This document shows positions 21,749-35,333 of a DNA stretch of 64,000 nt, piece by piece; positions within the stretch are counted from its first letter, which is position 1, and every line of letters starts with the position of its first letter. Source of the DNA: Paraphysoderma sedebokerense (lineage: Eukaryota; Blastocladiomycota; Physodermatomycetes; Physodermatales; Physodermataceae). The notes under the pieces were generated by a model, which was not told the origin of the DNA, ran no database searches, and worked only from the letters and a program-made list of their open reading frames with translations. The stretch spans positions 1 through 64,000 of the forward strand of contig JAHLJZ010000041.1 in NCBI GenBank assembly GCA_025602915.1. Direction: 5' to 3'. Position numbers and translations under genes: made by a program.

Positions 21749-24720
21749 ATGGATCAAATCATCCGATTGTCAGTTTTCGGTTTGATAGCTATCTACGTAG
21801 TGACATCGCCCTACACCAAAGTCGAAGAAACATTCAACTTGCAGGCTACTCACGACATAATTAATGAGGGCGTGATCAATTTAGCTAATGTAAGATGACC
21901 TCTTGACTGGCTGCAACAGCGTGTTCGTTCCGATTAAACTAATTAAATCCATATACTCTTTATGTATATTTTGCTTCATGCATAACAGTACGATCACTTC
22001 AAGCACCCTGGGGTTGTGCCCAGAACATATATAGGGGCACTTGCACTGTCTGGACTATCATATCCAGTGATCAAGCTCGCCTCAGCCTTACATGCTGTAG
22101 TAACGGCCGAATGGAATTTCCGTACGTGAACCCACAAGTTCAGAACCATTAGCTCAATGTTCAACATTACACTCGACCAACTAACTTAATGGTAAATTTC
22201 CGCAGTATATATTGCCACATTTATTGCCACGTCGCATTATGTTTACCAGATTGCAGCCAACTTAATACAATCGAAATTGTTCCGAATCACAGATAGTTCG
22301 ATTTCTCCGGAGCCAAAATCTGATGGTGGAAATCATGGATTACGAAACAACGTTGTAATGCCTACCATCACACTTATTTTATGGGCCACAGTAGTTTTGA
22401 CAGCATTGACGGTATTAGAACTAATGCTTTCGACGTATTCCCCCAACCGGTCATTAAGTGCAGTCAATTTCGATGGTTCGTACTCTCAGAATTACCCACC
22501 TTAGCATACCCGCAACCTACGAATATTGATTTGTTGCTATGATATACAGGTCGCATAAGTCTTGGAGTCGTTCTGGCTGTCGGATATGTTTCATATCACA
22601 AATATATTCGGAAAACGCTATCTCAATCCAGAATTTTTTCGTCCTCGATTTTACTGCCGGCGGTCTTGACAGCTCTTTTTGTGTGTTTCGGCTTATACTT
22701 CAATACATATAATCATCTGCCCGACGTCGCAAAGAATCCCCAGCAGTCAAATGGGATTACCAAATTCATACAACAATATATCGGTACTTTGCTCTTCTTC
22801 ATCCGTCCATCGGAAAACTTGGTTGTACTTTTCTAACACAAAATTTCACATATGATTCATACAGTCCGAATAATATTAGGCTTCGCCGTAGCTTCAAGCT
22901 ACATATTCGTTTCTAAAATTGCGGGCCTGATATTCGATCAGAGAATAGCCAATAAATACTTGATTTTAACATTGTCGCAATTCCACGGGATGTTCTGGGT
23001 GTCAAGGACTTTGCCGAATACATTCGCGTTCATCTTAAGTAAGCCATATATTAACCAAGACGCTTTAAATTTAATGATGCTAACCGTAATGTGTACATAA
23101 AGCGAATTACGCCTTCGGATTCTTTCTTCGCTCACATTTCCGCATCTCACCTGGCCACAACCCCCGCTCCGACTATGTAAAGTCGATCTTCCTATTTGTG
23201 TTTGCGACTGCTGTCTTCCGATCAGAAATAGCGGCACTACTAGTACCCCTTTACCTCACGGAACTCTCGCTTCGACGAGTAAAATTTTCGTGGCTACTTA
23301 AAACTGGTGTTACATGCGGACTAATTAGCATCGGTTCGTTTCGATTTATTCTTCCCTTGGTACTGGGTGTGGGCGTCCTTCTAAATTCGTGTTCTCTTTT
23401 CGCCACGTACAATTAGCAACGACAACTCTCGTTGACTCTTCTTTTTATCGGACTCCAATCTATCCTGAGTTACAAGTCTTCTTATTCAATACGTATCACA
23501 ATCAATCACATCGATGGGGAGTCTCGCCGTTCCATTCGTATTTCACGGAACACCTGCCTAAACTGTTAATGGCCGCTCTACCATTAGCTATGTATGCCAT
23601 CTGCAAAGGATCCAGTAATCGTGGACTTCGAATCGATTCAAACTTAAGTTTGGTAAATGCAAGCTCAGTTGATGGTGTCGTATCCAAATTCAAGAACTCC
23701 GATGAAAATGTAAGTGGCGGAGAAACAGACACGAACATTTTGAAAACCGCAAAGACTGGTCCCGAGATGAGTCAAGTCAGTCAACAGACGGCCATTGTCC
23801 GAAAATTGGCATTTGTCGCTTCTTGTTTTGTGATGTTGTACAGTTTCCTGGGACATAAGGAGTGGCGGTTTATTGTATATATCGTCCCTTGGTTTAACTT
23901 AATTGCAGCAGTCGGATGGCAATCTCTGTAAGTTAGCATTTCGTCCGCCTCTAACGTTTAGCGATATAGGCAGTCAGTAACCCAATGCGTTCTAATAGGT
24001 CGCACCGAAAACGACTTCTGAGAAACCTAATCGTTGGGTCATTAATCATTGCTTCGTTCGCCTCCTCGGCCTTAATGGCATATATCTCGTCACATAACTA
24101 TCCGGGAGGCGCCGCATTATCTGAGCTGCATAATGTTCTCCATAATAATAAACAGTTCTATTCAAACGGTATGCGTTCTTTCTTACATGAAGTTATCTGA
24201 TCACGGCACTAACGCTTACTCTGTAAATCCATGTACTCGTTTAGTGCCTGTTCATTTAGATACATACACCTCACAGACCGGAGCTTCCTTATTTGGTCAA
24301 TTATCTCCGACAGTATCATACACTCGTCTTGAAACGGCAAAAGCACCCGAAGATCCAAACGATCCAACGGAACATGAGTATCTGGATAAAGTATACTTTG
24401 GACAGTTTGATTATATAGTCACATCAACTCCGAACGATAAAAGTCATGAAGAATTCGAAATAGTGAGTTGGGTCAACGGATTAAGCGGGGTAAAGTCGAA
24501 TTTCGGACAGCTAACAAGATGGGGCGGTCTCAAAAAAAGGCTCATAGAATCCTTTAGTTGGTGGAAATGCACTATCGAGAAAGTTTGGCGCAAAGACTTC
24601 AATCATTGCGACGAAGAGAACGAAGAGACGCCGAAAACCGTTATAGATCTATGCGCTATCCAAGTGCAGACAGATAAAAAGATAGCAATTATGAGAAAAA
24701 AGGCAGTCAGCACCCTGTAA
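21749..24720 (+). CDS. ALG12: ALG12, dolichyl-P-mannose:Man7GlcNAc2-PP-dolichol alpha-1,6-mannosyltransferase
   Basis: ER membrane glycosyltransferase (GT22) that adds the eighth mannose to the lipid-linked N-glycan precursor. Nine exons: 21749-21889, 21989-22121, 22206-22475, 22550-22783, 22865-23038, 23103 to about 23330, 23417-23927, 23999 to about 24170, and about 24245-24720; joins keep frame. Diagnostic blocks: SPYTKVEETFNLQATHDI near the N-terminus (lumenal acidic loop of GT22), YDHFKHPGVVPRTYIG, VFRSEIAALLVPL, LVDSSFYRTPIYPE, SHRWGVSPFHSYF, LYSFLGHKEWRFIVYIVPWFN and NYPGGAAL. About ten hydrophobic helices are spread along the protein, as expected. The C-terminal exon covers the lumenal end (TYTSQTGASLF) and has an extra charged tail. 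Confidence 0.93.
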
Positions 24721-25671
24721 AAATCAAAAACACAATAAACTCACTTCTTAATCGTAAAGTTTGCTCAATTAAGACCTTTTCAAAAGCGTTTAGGCCTTTT
24801 GCTTTTTTCGTCTTGTACTTCATTATGTCTTTTCAGACCAGGATTGCTTGCCTTGGAATCGCCTGTTTTTGTCTTTCGCCTTTGTCTTTGGTCAGAGAGA
24901 ACTATAAGGGAATTGGTCAGAATTTGGATCTCTTCAATCGCATCAACATGCAAAATATCAATAAAAAATCAAACCTTGCAGTCGATTGAAAACATTATCT
25001 TTCCTTTCCCTTAACTTCTCCCTTAAGTCTTCTACTGACTCTTCATCTGGAGCATACTTCATATTCAGCATAGTACCAAAGAACGACTTTTCTTTCAGTT
25101 TACGCTTCGAAATTCTAACAAAATGTTCAGTTTTTTAGAAGTTTACATTCCTCAAAAATTTCAAGCAAACCTAGCAGAATAGATTTCCCGATAAGAAATG
25201 AGATACGAGTCACAAAATTCTTCAGTATTTGGATGATCTTTCAGTTTTTCGTATCTATTTGTTCACTGTGAGTAGATTACTTCGAAGTCTTTATGAAGCT
25301 GCCGAAAAGAATGTTACCGTTCAATTTCCCCATACTCCTCCAGTTTGAGGATTAACTCTTTCTCGATGTTGATACGTGGGACGTTGTTAATTAAGACATG
25401 TCTGATTGTCAGAAGTTAGACCATTAATTTTGTGGTCACATCGAGAAGAGCCGATCTAGAATCTCAAGCTCCCAACAGACCTTGATTCTTGATTAATCGT
25501 ATAAACTTTTGGTGCTGACATTTATGTGACTAGTGTTGTTCAAATACTAGATAAATTTTGGAAAGGAAGAGTTGGGGATCGCAAGGTCTGGCGCGGTCCT
25601 AAAGGCCTGAAGTCCTTCCTTGAAATGACACGTGCATTCACACATAGCAATTCATAAAGTTGGCTAATTTA
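24721..25671. other. gene-free intergenic stretch
   Basis: Convergent 3'-3' gap of about 950 bases between ALG12 (+) and the BRCC36 gene (-). Base composition is AT-rich with short ORFs only. One short YLDD-like stretch was looked at and not accepted as an element. Confidence 0.5.
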
Positions 25672-27481
25672 TTACGACAAATCTATAAGCATCATCGCAT
25701 CGCGCTTCTTCCTTTCACTTTCCTCGTTATCATTATTTCTGGATATACTACCAGAAGTACTCGAACCACCAGACCCAGAACCCAGACCGCCAATCAATAT
25801 ACTGTTAAACATCTCTGAGTTAGAGGCAGAACTTGGATTTTGATGTGAACTTGAATTATTCATAAAGGACTGTGAGTCAAAGTCTAAATTCGCTATTGCG
25901 TCAGACAAGGAGAACGCCAAGGAAGATGATACAGAAGGGGTTCGGGATGATGTTCTAGCGGGCGGTGTGGACGGTGAGATTGAGGATGGGTTTGATAGAA
26001 TGTCTAAAAGACGAGTCTTTTCGGATTGAAGATAAGCAAGCTACAGAAGACATGGAATATTGGAAACAGCCAGAATATGGTTTCATACAAAAAGCAGAAA
26101 ATCAAAAAAGTTATATGTCGACTCTTAGAAAAAATAAGGCGAAGTTTAAAGCACAAACCGACGCTTCATTTTCCTTTTGCTTCTCCTTCATCATGACAAT
26201 CAACGGCCCCAATATTTTATCAACTATGTGCATCAATCCAGTTAAATAAGTGCACGAATAATACAGCATGCTTGTTTTCGGCAATCCAATATCGCTGGTC
26301 AATTTTTCAACCTCGCTAAAGGAAGGCGACAGGAGCGACGACTGCGACGACAAAAATGGCTGTGACAAGCTACTCGGCGATCCAAAATTAATGAAATCTG
26401 AATAATCGCTATGTGGTGACGTCGGGATTTGAGTAGGGATAGCTGTACGATTCGCAGTATTGTCGAATCCTGTAACCCCTAAATCAACCAAGGTTCCTTC
26501 GCTCCTTTTCCTGGTGCCAGTAATCCCTGGTGTATTCCCATCAACGTTGATCCCGCAGGCTCTAAGGAATGCATTCCTTGCTTCCCAGAATAATATTTCA
26601 GGTATTGAGACAAGAGTTTCCAGAGATTGCTTGACTAAAGTCGCTGATGGGATGATTTGAATGGGAACTTCTAAGTGAGTATACGGCGGCATTGACGTAG
26701 ATTGGAAGGCAGTTAACTGGAGACGCTGGGACTACGGATGAGTGGAGGTTAATTGTGGTCGGGAAATCATAAACCATTTAGTATAGCCGATCTTAAAACA
26801 ACATGTAGCATACGTTATCGGCATTCCTATTAAAGCAACTAAATATTATACCAAAGAAACGGGAATCCATCATCTGCTGATCTGCCTGTGTTTTTACATC
26901 TATCAAGGAGCGAGTCAGATATTATGTTACCACCGGCGGATATGAGTTAACGCACCAACATGTGAGGGAAATACAGTTATATTAGGATGCGAATGATACT
27001 ATACATTTTCAACATTTAGTACGGCAACCAGTATGATAAATGTAACTACACTTCAACATACCCATCCAATAATTCCTGTGGGCCTTCCCGTTTCTTTTGA
27101 AATGCGCTATTTGTAATACAATAATTCAAACGTTGGGCATAGTTATATAAGTGGATTATGATAATTGCGAAACATACTTCAGCATGTTGAGTTGCTTCGA
27201 TCAACTGCTCCGGTGCAATTTCGACACGGTCTTGCCTTTTATCGAGGCGAGTTAGGAGGAGTAAAGACGTCACTTCGGCAATGTAAGCTGTGGGTGTGGA
27301 GGAAAGCTACATATATCTTTTGTCAACTTGGCACATTCAGGCTTGCTGATGACTAAAATAGAGTCACCTTCCACTCCCCTAAGAGCAATCCCATTATTTC
27401 CTCCTTGGATGTGGTCAGAGCATGGGATAGGCACACAAAATAAACGTCAGTGGGAATATGGACAGCTGTGAGATTGTACAT
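25672..27481 (-). CDS. BRCC3: BRCC36-type JAMM/MPN+ deubiquitinase
   Basis: Zinc isopeptidase specific for Lys63-linked ubiquitin; in animals it works in BRISC (cytoplasm) and BRCA1-A (nucleus). Exon 1 (27481-27368) gives DVYFVCLSHALTTSKEEIMGLLLGEW, here split as KEEIMGLLLGE with the catalytic Glu. Exon 2 gives RLDKRQDRVEIAPEQL, exon 3 RISKETGRPTGIIGW, and exon 4 YHSHPNITVFPSHV plus the Asp in the next exon, so the complete HxHx7Sx2D metal motif is present. Then come FGIIFSCFNRNADN and MPPYTHLEVPIQIIP (BRCC36 C-terminal block), a Ser-rich linker of about 75 residues absent from animal forms, a helical coil and a Ser/Gly-rich tail ending at 25672. All catalytic residues are intact, so an active enzyme is expected. 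Confidence 0.9.
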
Positions 27482-27771
27482 TCTGGAAACTCGTCAGGGT
27501 ATACTAGTGGAAACGGAAGGACAAGGCTTTGTTGAGGTTACTCAGCTATTCCGCGAGAGTAGAATGGCGCGAAGAAAGCTTCCAGGTAAAAGTCATTTAA
27601 GTCGACTGCTATGGAGAGGTGAAAGCAATATCAAGAACCGGTATTTGTATTGAATCAAACACTTTGCACAAGACATTGGCAAGTTCAATTGTGATTTTGA
27701 GTGATATCCACATTTATTCAGGAACCACACTTATTCATTAGACAAGTAGAGAAGCCTTATTACAAAGACAT

Positions 27772-28614
<843 letters not shown>

Positions 28615-29773
28615 TTTCACTATAAAGACGATCGAATAAGAAGAGCGAACGGTTAACTTTTCAGATAATAGCGGGAATGACAAGCTAATCTAAATCTTTC
28701 GCAGTAATAGATTGAGATGTCCTCACCTGTCAGCTAGAAAGAACGTCAGACAGTGACCAGCGATTAAAGAAGGAACGGAAAAAAAATGTGCACGTGAAAT
28801 ATTGCTATGGCAATCGATTCACGTTCATCAATCGACGTTGGAAAGATATGTACATGCTGGTGTACAAATTTACGGAATGAGTAATCGAAAAGTTAATTCT
28901 ATGAGAAAATTGCATATACATTTATTTTACTAATCAGGTCAGATTTTTTGTTGATATGAGTGCGCGGGCTATTACTTGCCGCTCAGCGCCGGCATTGCTT
29001 CATAATCGGAATATTGCCGAAGACCAAATATGCCGTTTTCCCAATTGATCTAGAAATTATATATTAACATTGTAATCTATTTGTAAACTTGTGGTGTCTT
29101 CACCTCGGTGTATCGCTTTGCTCAAAAGACAAAGTGGTAATGACCAGGGGGAGGTTAATATTCCGGAACGAAGCGTCTTTATTCGTTTGTTATGACCGCT
29201 AACAGTGACAATTAAACCAGTATTTGTCATGATGATCAAAGTCGGATATTTGCCAAGAGGGGCTGAGGATTGTTGGAAATTCTTCTGAGGTGTCGGTATT
29301 TACGAAACAATCAAACAAGCGAAGCATGCCATAAGAATATTAATTGATTCCAGCTACACTGATTCGAGCTTAATAAGGTTTTACTTGAACATACAATGGT
29401 TATGTTGTGAAAGTAAACCCATTCCGAGAAACACTTAACTCCTCTAACACAGGCTGAGAATTGGCTGACAGGCTGAGCTTTCAACCGAAAGTGGACGAAA
29501 TTGGCATTTTAGAATACAATATAACAGTTGTTGTTTTGTCTGAGTGTGGTGGCTAAAAATGATAATGCGGTAATTGATCATGAAATGGCAGGGAGGCTGT
29601 TGGCTCCGCGCAGACAATCGTAATGCCGACCACAAATTCCACGCGAACGAGCTTACAGCTTCTAATCAATTGCATAAGCTGTGATTTCAATTTTCAAACA
29701 CATAAATAGCAGATGTCCCCACAAATATTCTTACAGTCTAGCGTCAATATTGCACACCGTAAAATTTTGTAAG
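28615..29773. promoter_or_regulatory. long divergent intergenic region upstream of ubiquitin-eS31
   Basis: About 1.16 kb between two divergent genes. A CACGTG E-box lies at 28791-28796, 177 bases before the ubiquitin-eS31 start. CACGTG is a Cbf1-type site found in ribosomal-gene control in some fungi; its role here is inferred. No further gene is seen. Confidence 0.4.
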
Positions 29774-30552
29774 ATGTTGCTTTCTTCCCGCACTTCAAAG
29801 ATTTTTGTATTCTTCGCACTCGCTTTGTTGCAGATTGCCACACACAATCATGGTACGTTAGGTGACGCTTTCTTTGTGCTACGAATGATAATATTCTAAA
29901 TTTTTTTTGGATTGCAGGACTAGCAACTGCTGCAGTAGTGGTTCGACGGGACGAGCATATGTCTGCTAGCCAGTTTGATTTCGGTGCCCTTGATGCAGCT
30001 GGTGACAATGCGGCGAAAAAAGCAGCAGGGCAAAAGGGGGCTAATGGTGGGGCGAATGGTGGAGCAAACGGAGGAGCAAACGGAGGAGCAAACGGAGGTG
30101 GTAATGGAGGAACACCCACGACTCCACCCAAAAATACCACTCCTCCTGCCAAACAGGCACCAGGGAAAACACCTCCCGCAACAGGTACAACACCTCCCGC
30201 AAGAGCACCAGCCACCGGTAACAACTCCACAGCTCCTGGGGCCGGCACTGGCGGCGGTACAAATACGACGAGACCTGCTCCTGCACCTGGAGCTGGTGGA
30301 TCTAATAGCACGACACCTGCTCCTGCTCCGGGAGCTGGAGGCAACAACGGCACGGCTCCTGCGCCTGTTCCTGCTCCTGCTCCTGGTGCTGGTGCCGGAA
30401 CACCACCGCCTAAAAATCCAGGCCAGAAAGACGTCACTTCGCTAATTTTGAACGCCGTTCAATCCCTTAATCAAGTTACCAGCACCTTGAACAATATGTT
30501 GGTACAGGCAGTGCAGGGAAGTAAACCAGCTAGTGATGGACAACAAGAGTGA
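29774..30552 (+). CDS. secreted Gly/Ala/Pro-rich low-complexity protein
   Basis: Two exons: 29774-29852 and 29918-30552, phase 1. Exon 1 encodes a signal peptide (SKIFVFFALALLQIATHNHG). After a short polar segment with a dibasic RRDE the chain runs into four to five copies of a four-residue repeat (NGGA), encoded by near-identical 12-base units, and then a long Pro/Ala/Gly/Thr/Asn region with repeats such as APAPGAGG and several NNST/NGT-type glycosylation sites. A short amphipathic C-terminal helix (SLILNAVQSLNQVTSTLNNM) closes it. This is the composition of cell-surface or wall-associated structural proteins; no enzyme domain is present and no GPI signal is obvious. Function unknown. Confidence 0.75.
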
Positions 30553-31254
30553 AGAAAGCTGTCTTAATTAAAATAATTTCAATTCTGTACATACGCCCAT
30601 AACATTTTTTGTCCGCCCAGTATTCAGGGATATCAAAGAAATATATTACAAAGTAATGAGAGATGTCTGATTGTATTTTAAATACTTACATCATATATCA
30701 CTGTCAATACAGCATGAATGAAAACGATAGCAATTTTCAAGAATTGAACATAACTGGACCAGAAGTCTCTAATGCAAGGTGCGTAACAAGCAACAAAGAA
30801 ACAATTCAATGCGCTACTTCTGCAATAATATTTTGAGGAACAACTGGCGGAATTGTTGGTGAGAGAGTGTGATTCGTGATGGCCGGTGTACGTCGGACGT
30901 GGGGAATGTGAGCAGCTGATTGTTCTGATCTGATGTTCGTTCAGTATTTTTGCCGTGCTCCTCAGACTCTCCTAAATTTTACTCTCTATCTAGGGAGGGA
31001 AATGTGCAATCCCGCTCTTCCGGAATAAATTGGCAATGATTGACAACGCGATGCGCGACACGAATCTGTTTACTTCTCTCGACCCGCAACTAGGATACTG
31101 TCTCTCTGCTTTGTTTCTCTACATAGACTTTTCGCAATCACTTATATTATATTGACGTACTCAGTCAGAAGCATTCCAAGCTCCATCTACAGAAGCCCTT
31201 CGGGGGGAACACTCGATTGGCGGCACCTCAGCAAGTCTTTGGGTCGTTTTAAAG
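30553..31254. other. intergenic, upstream of the CatSper2-like gene
   Basis: About 700 bases holding the 3' flank of the secreted-protein gene and the promoter of the channel gene. No gene or RNA recognised. Confidence 0.5.
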
Positions 31255-33753
31255 ATGGATCTGGTGAATTCTGAATTCACAGAAGAGATTGACAACGCAT
31301 TTCATGATTTGTCGGCAAGGTCAACTATCTTTAGAACCAAATTGATTGAGGAGTTTCAGCTGCTTGATAATTTGGCTTGGAGCGGTGGTGCGACATATCC
31401 ACCCCAATACAATTCTCGTGACATCAAAGGTGACTATAGTTTTTCCTTTATGACAATTGATCAATTGAGACATACCAAGATTGGTTCATTTACGAGATTG
31501 AATAAAGAATCCCTCCAGATACTTCAAATTAACGCAACATTTCACTCCCAGATACGGCTACCCTGCAAAAGATCCTAGCCGATAACCCTTATGAGCTCAT
31601 AAAGTTTCAAGCGTTCAAGCGGACAAAGGATACACAAAAGGTGGATAGAAGGCTGACAAGGATAAAGAATGCCAATTCTGTGCCTCTGGGGGCCTGGGCA
31701 GGGTATGTATCTTCAAATTTAGGGACTTAGATAGATCTGCTAACGGATGATTGGTTTGCACTAAGGTGGGTGGTCAAATGTATGTTTCTTACCATTGGAT
31801 TATATCAGACAATCCGCTGACCGAATTTGCGTCTTATAGCCCGCACTTTCCAAACCATGATATTACTTCTTATCCTAGTTAATGCTGTACTAGTCGGAAT
31901 TGCTGCAGGTAGAATTGACTTGTCGTATTGAAAATCACATCTCACACTTCGCTTATCTACTTTTATTGATTATTCAGATTATCATGACCACATGGCAAAT
32001 GATCCACTACTCCTCGAGATTATAAATCTAATCGATATCATTTCTCTCCTAATATTTTACATCGACATCGGGTTGCGTTGGGCAGATAACTTTAGCAACT
32101 TTTGGTCTGACGGATGGAATGTCTTCGATTTTCTAATTACGATTGGAGTATGCAGATGTTGGTTGTCTTAGTCATTCATTGGCTGCTGACCGATTTATTC
32201 ATGAATAGACAACGATACCCCAAATAATCAACTTAATCACAGGGAGCAACACGAGTTTTTCAAAAGTGGTTTCAGACATTCGAACATTTCGCATATTGCA
32301 AACTTTGAAGGCTGTACGTAGAGTATTTAAAAGTCCTTTGCCACCTCAAGAATTCATAATCATCAATCCGTGACATAGGCTGTATGGTTTGGCAACCTGC
32401 GGATTATCATAATCACAATCCTAGAGGCATTTCGGTCAATGGCTTTTATCATGGTGTTATTATTGATGGTCACCTATATATTTGCTATCATCGGGATATA
32501 TGGATTTGAATCGTACACTGCAGTTGAGGGACATGATTTTCGGTTCAGTGATAGTTTCGCGTAAGGAACTATTTGATACATTGTTTATCTGTGCCCCCGA
32601 CCGACAACCTTACTATCATGTTACTCACGAAATAGCGACCTAGCCATGGCTCTGCAAACATTGTTTCAATTTTTAACACTGGACAATTGGCGAGAAATTC
32701 ACGAAGAAATGGTTCAAGCCGCAGACCCAGTTTTCACAACAGTGTATGTCGTAATGTGGGTTTGGATTGGGGCTTTCATCTTTCGCAATATATTTGTCGG
32801 TGTAATGGGTAGGCATTTGTACAGATTATAAGTAAGTTTTCCCTTCGTTGTCATTTCGACTAACTTGTTTGTCATTTTTAAACAGTCAACAATTTCAGTC
32901 GAATCAGCGAGGTCTTAAAAGAGAAAAGACAGGTATACATCAAAAACAAGAAATTTGAAAGAATGAGGCGAAGACTGAGAAAGGAATTGTTGGTCGTAAA
33001 ATCGACAATACAAAAGTCAATGTACAGACCGTCCCCATTTCAACCTTCGATATTGCATCACGCTATATTTAGCCTGACATATGATCACCTCCGAAATATG
33101 AAGGGACGATCTCTCACATGCTGTTGATACAGAAAAGACTACAGAATCAAAGACTGCATTAAATGAACTTTCAGCTGAGGAGAACAGCATAAAAGATTTC
33201 CGTAGGATGTATCAGTCAAAGGAACGGTATGGTGATACGAATGACCTCAGATCGTGTTCCACTTCATGACATCTGCGCCATTTTGATAGAAACGGGCAAG
33301 TGGATGAATCGGACGATTTGCTGAACAATATTCAGAAAATGTTGTCTTCGTCGCAAGGTGAACAGAAAGGTACGTGCACTCCTAATCCGCACATAATTTA
33401 GAATGATTAACCCGTTATCTGTTCTGGCCGTATTTAGGTTGGGAATTGACAGTAGAACGAACACTTGCTGCTTTAACCGTTAAATTGGAGGAGACATTGT
33501 GGCCGAGGGACACTTTATTTAAGTATTTTCAACTAATGGAGAGTTTACAGGTTTGTTCAAATTCATCATCGTATTTAGTCCGTCATTGCAATCCCCATTT
33601 ACTTTTCACTTATCGTGGACAGGAGAATATGAGGGAATATCAAGAACTTCAAACACTAGCGAGTACGTTCACTTTCATATAATTTGCTCTTTATCGGCTG
33701 TTAACTTCGGTCACATGGAAGATTTAATGTTACTAGATATGAACGACACATGA
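31255..33753 (+). CDS. CATSPER2: CatSper2-like sperm-type calcium channel subunit
   Basis: Six-helix voltage-gated cation channel subunit of the flagellar membrane. At least twelve exons, starting 31255-31483 and 31552-31702. The N-terminus (TIFRTKLIEEFQLLDNL; PLGAWAGWVVK) matches CatSper2 (IRSRLIDTFSLIEHL; PLSLWAGWV). Exons at 31978-32147 give S2/S3 (DIGLRWADNFSNFW, GWNVFDFLITIG), 32211-32313 S4 (IRTFRILQTLKA, few Arg), and 32379-32560 S5. Exon 32636-32808 gives the pore FLTLDNWREI with the T-x-D-x-W filter typical of CatSpers, then S6 (IFRNIFVGVMVNNF). The C-terminus (TLWPRDTLFKYFQLMESLQ, REYQELQ) matches the distinctive CatSper2 tail WPRDSLFRYFELLEKLQ. The exons between about 32990 and 33370 are less certain. 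Confidence 0.88.
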
Positions 33754-33911
33754 TGTAGATACCAGCTTCTTTGTACTGTGTTAAAAGGCAATGAATCAAA
33801 AATGTGATATGTTTCGACGGTTATCATTGGTTCCATTTAATTTCATCTAATATTGAAGAAACAAATAATACAATTTTAATATTATCTGACAAATAGGTAT
33901 TGTAATCACAG

Positions 33912-35046
33912 TTAGGCCGTGCTTCCACTTGCAGCTTTAGTCTCCTGCACACCTTTCACGATCTCTAACAGTTTATCAAACTCAAATTCTGTCGGTCGTT
34001 CATTCAAACATCGAACCATATCCTTAAACTCTGTGCCACCCGTGATATAAAACACTTTCAACCATTCAACCAAATTAGCTGCATCACTTGTCGTTATTCT
34101 GTCGGTATCAACGTCACCCCGCATTAACACCAGTCCATGCGACTCTATCAAATCTGTGTAAAATGTTAATGAAAGATGAGGAGATGCTTCTGTAGTGTGG
34201 AGTTTGTAGTCTAACAGAGTCGTGAAAAACGTTTGGTGCCCTTGAAATTGGAGATAATACGTTTCGATTCCCGCCGGACGAAGAAGCGGAAGAACAAACT
34301 GCAACTTATTTTAGCAAAATATTCAGACGAAACTTAAGAAATGATCTAATTACCAGTGGGCACTCTTTGGATGTTTTTAGCAAATCAAGATAAACATCTT
34401 TAGGCACAACTGCAGAGACACAATCTTTAGTTTTATGATATTCAATCCAGAGTGACTCGATTGTTTCCGGTGATTGTGATTGAACTTTATCAAGTTTGAG
34501 AATTGAAGACAACGGTCTCACATGAGGTGGTAAATTGTTGGTTGGATTATCTAGTGGCTCTGGCGAGGCCAGTTTTTCATCGACCACAGGCTCAGAAGTC
34601 TGTTGAGATGAAACCGTCCTTTCTTTGTACGATTCAACGAGTTGGTCGACCGATTCGAAACCCTCACTAGGAAAAAGCAATTTTTCTGTTATGATCCCAA
34701 TAGAATTACAAATTGTAGCCATAATATTTGGTATTGTGAAGCCACTTAAACTGTAATCCTTTCACTTACTCTTCGCACTTTTTCCGCAACTTCTGCGCAT
34801 ATTTAGCGTAGTAATTTGGGGCGGTGGCAGTGCTGGACTTAAGTATTGAGTCAAAGACTACAAATTCAAATCAAAGCAATTTTATCAGTCACACTATTTT
34901 GTCCAAAATAATTAAAATATCGCACCTATTGATGTGGAAGAGAAAGAGGCATACTGCCTGGTCAAAGACGTTCGAAATGATGATGAGGATTGAATCGAGC
35001 GAACGATATTATTTACTCTGCTAGGTATTATTATTTTAGACCACAT
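33912..35046 (-). CDS. ATP11: ATP11, mitochondrial F1-ATPase assembly chaperone
   Basis: Binds free F1 beta subunits in the mitochondrial matrix and hands them to alpha subunits. Four exons. Exon 1 starts at 35046 and encodes an Arg/Ser-rich presequence without acidic residues (NIVRSIQSSSSFRTSLTRQY). Exon 2 ends at 34770 (YYAKYAQKLRKKCE), exon 3 is 34666-34354 (EGFESVDQLVESYKE, then ESLWIEYHKTKDCVSAVVP), and exon 4 is 34304-33912 (FVLPLLRPAGIETYYLQF, HQTFFTTLLDYK, HGLVLMRGD). These blocks and the order are those of the ATP11/ATPAF1 family. A join at GA|TGAG restores the frame between exons 2 and 3. The Pro/Ser-rich linker inside exon 3 is variable in the family. Confidence 0.9.
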
Positions 35047-35333
35047 TCTGTGTATCACTGATACTAGAATTTGCTTGATGTAGAGAAGTTGGGTTTTGGC
35101 CGGCGATTCCCAATTTTTGTTTACTAGATATACACCGTGTGCAGATCAACCAAGCACCACAGAAGCGGTCCTCGATCAAGTGACATGAATGCGGAAAAAA
35201 TTCATACAGTTCATTACTTTATGTCTTTAATCATACAACTCAATTATATCTACAATATATTACAGTATGCATTATTCTGATTTTTCAGCCGTCTCGATTT
35301 GGGCACCTTCAATCGTACTCCTTGAGATACGTT

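Noticed and set aside
25205-25345. Short plus-strand stretch reading ILQYLDDLSVF, reminiscent of a reverse-transcriptase active-site motif
   Set aside because: No neighbouring motifs, no terminal repeats and no extended coding signal; a chance match is more likely than a fossil element.
29694-30437. Long antisense ORF (247 residues) over the secreted-protein gene
   Set aside because: It is the complement of a Gly/Pro/Ala repeat region. The sense strand has a signal peptide, a clean intron and a stop in a sensible place; the antisense frame has none of these.
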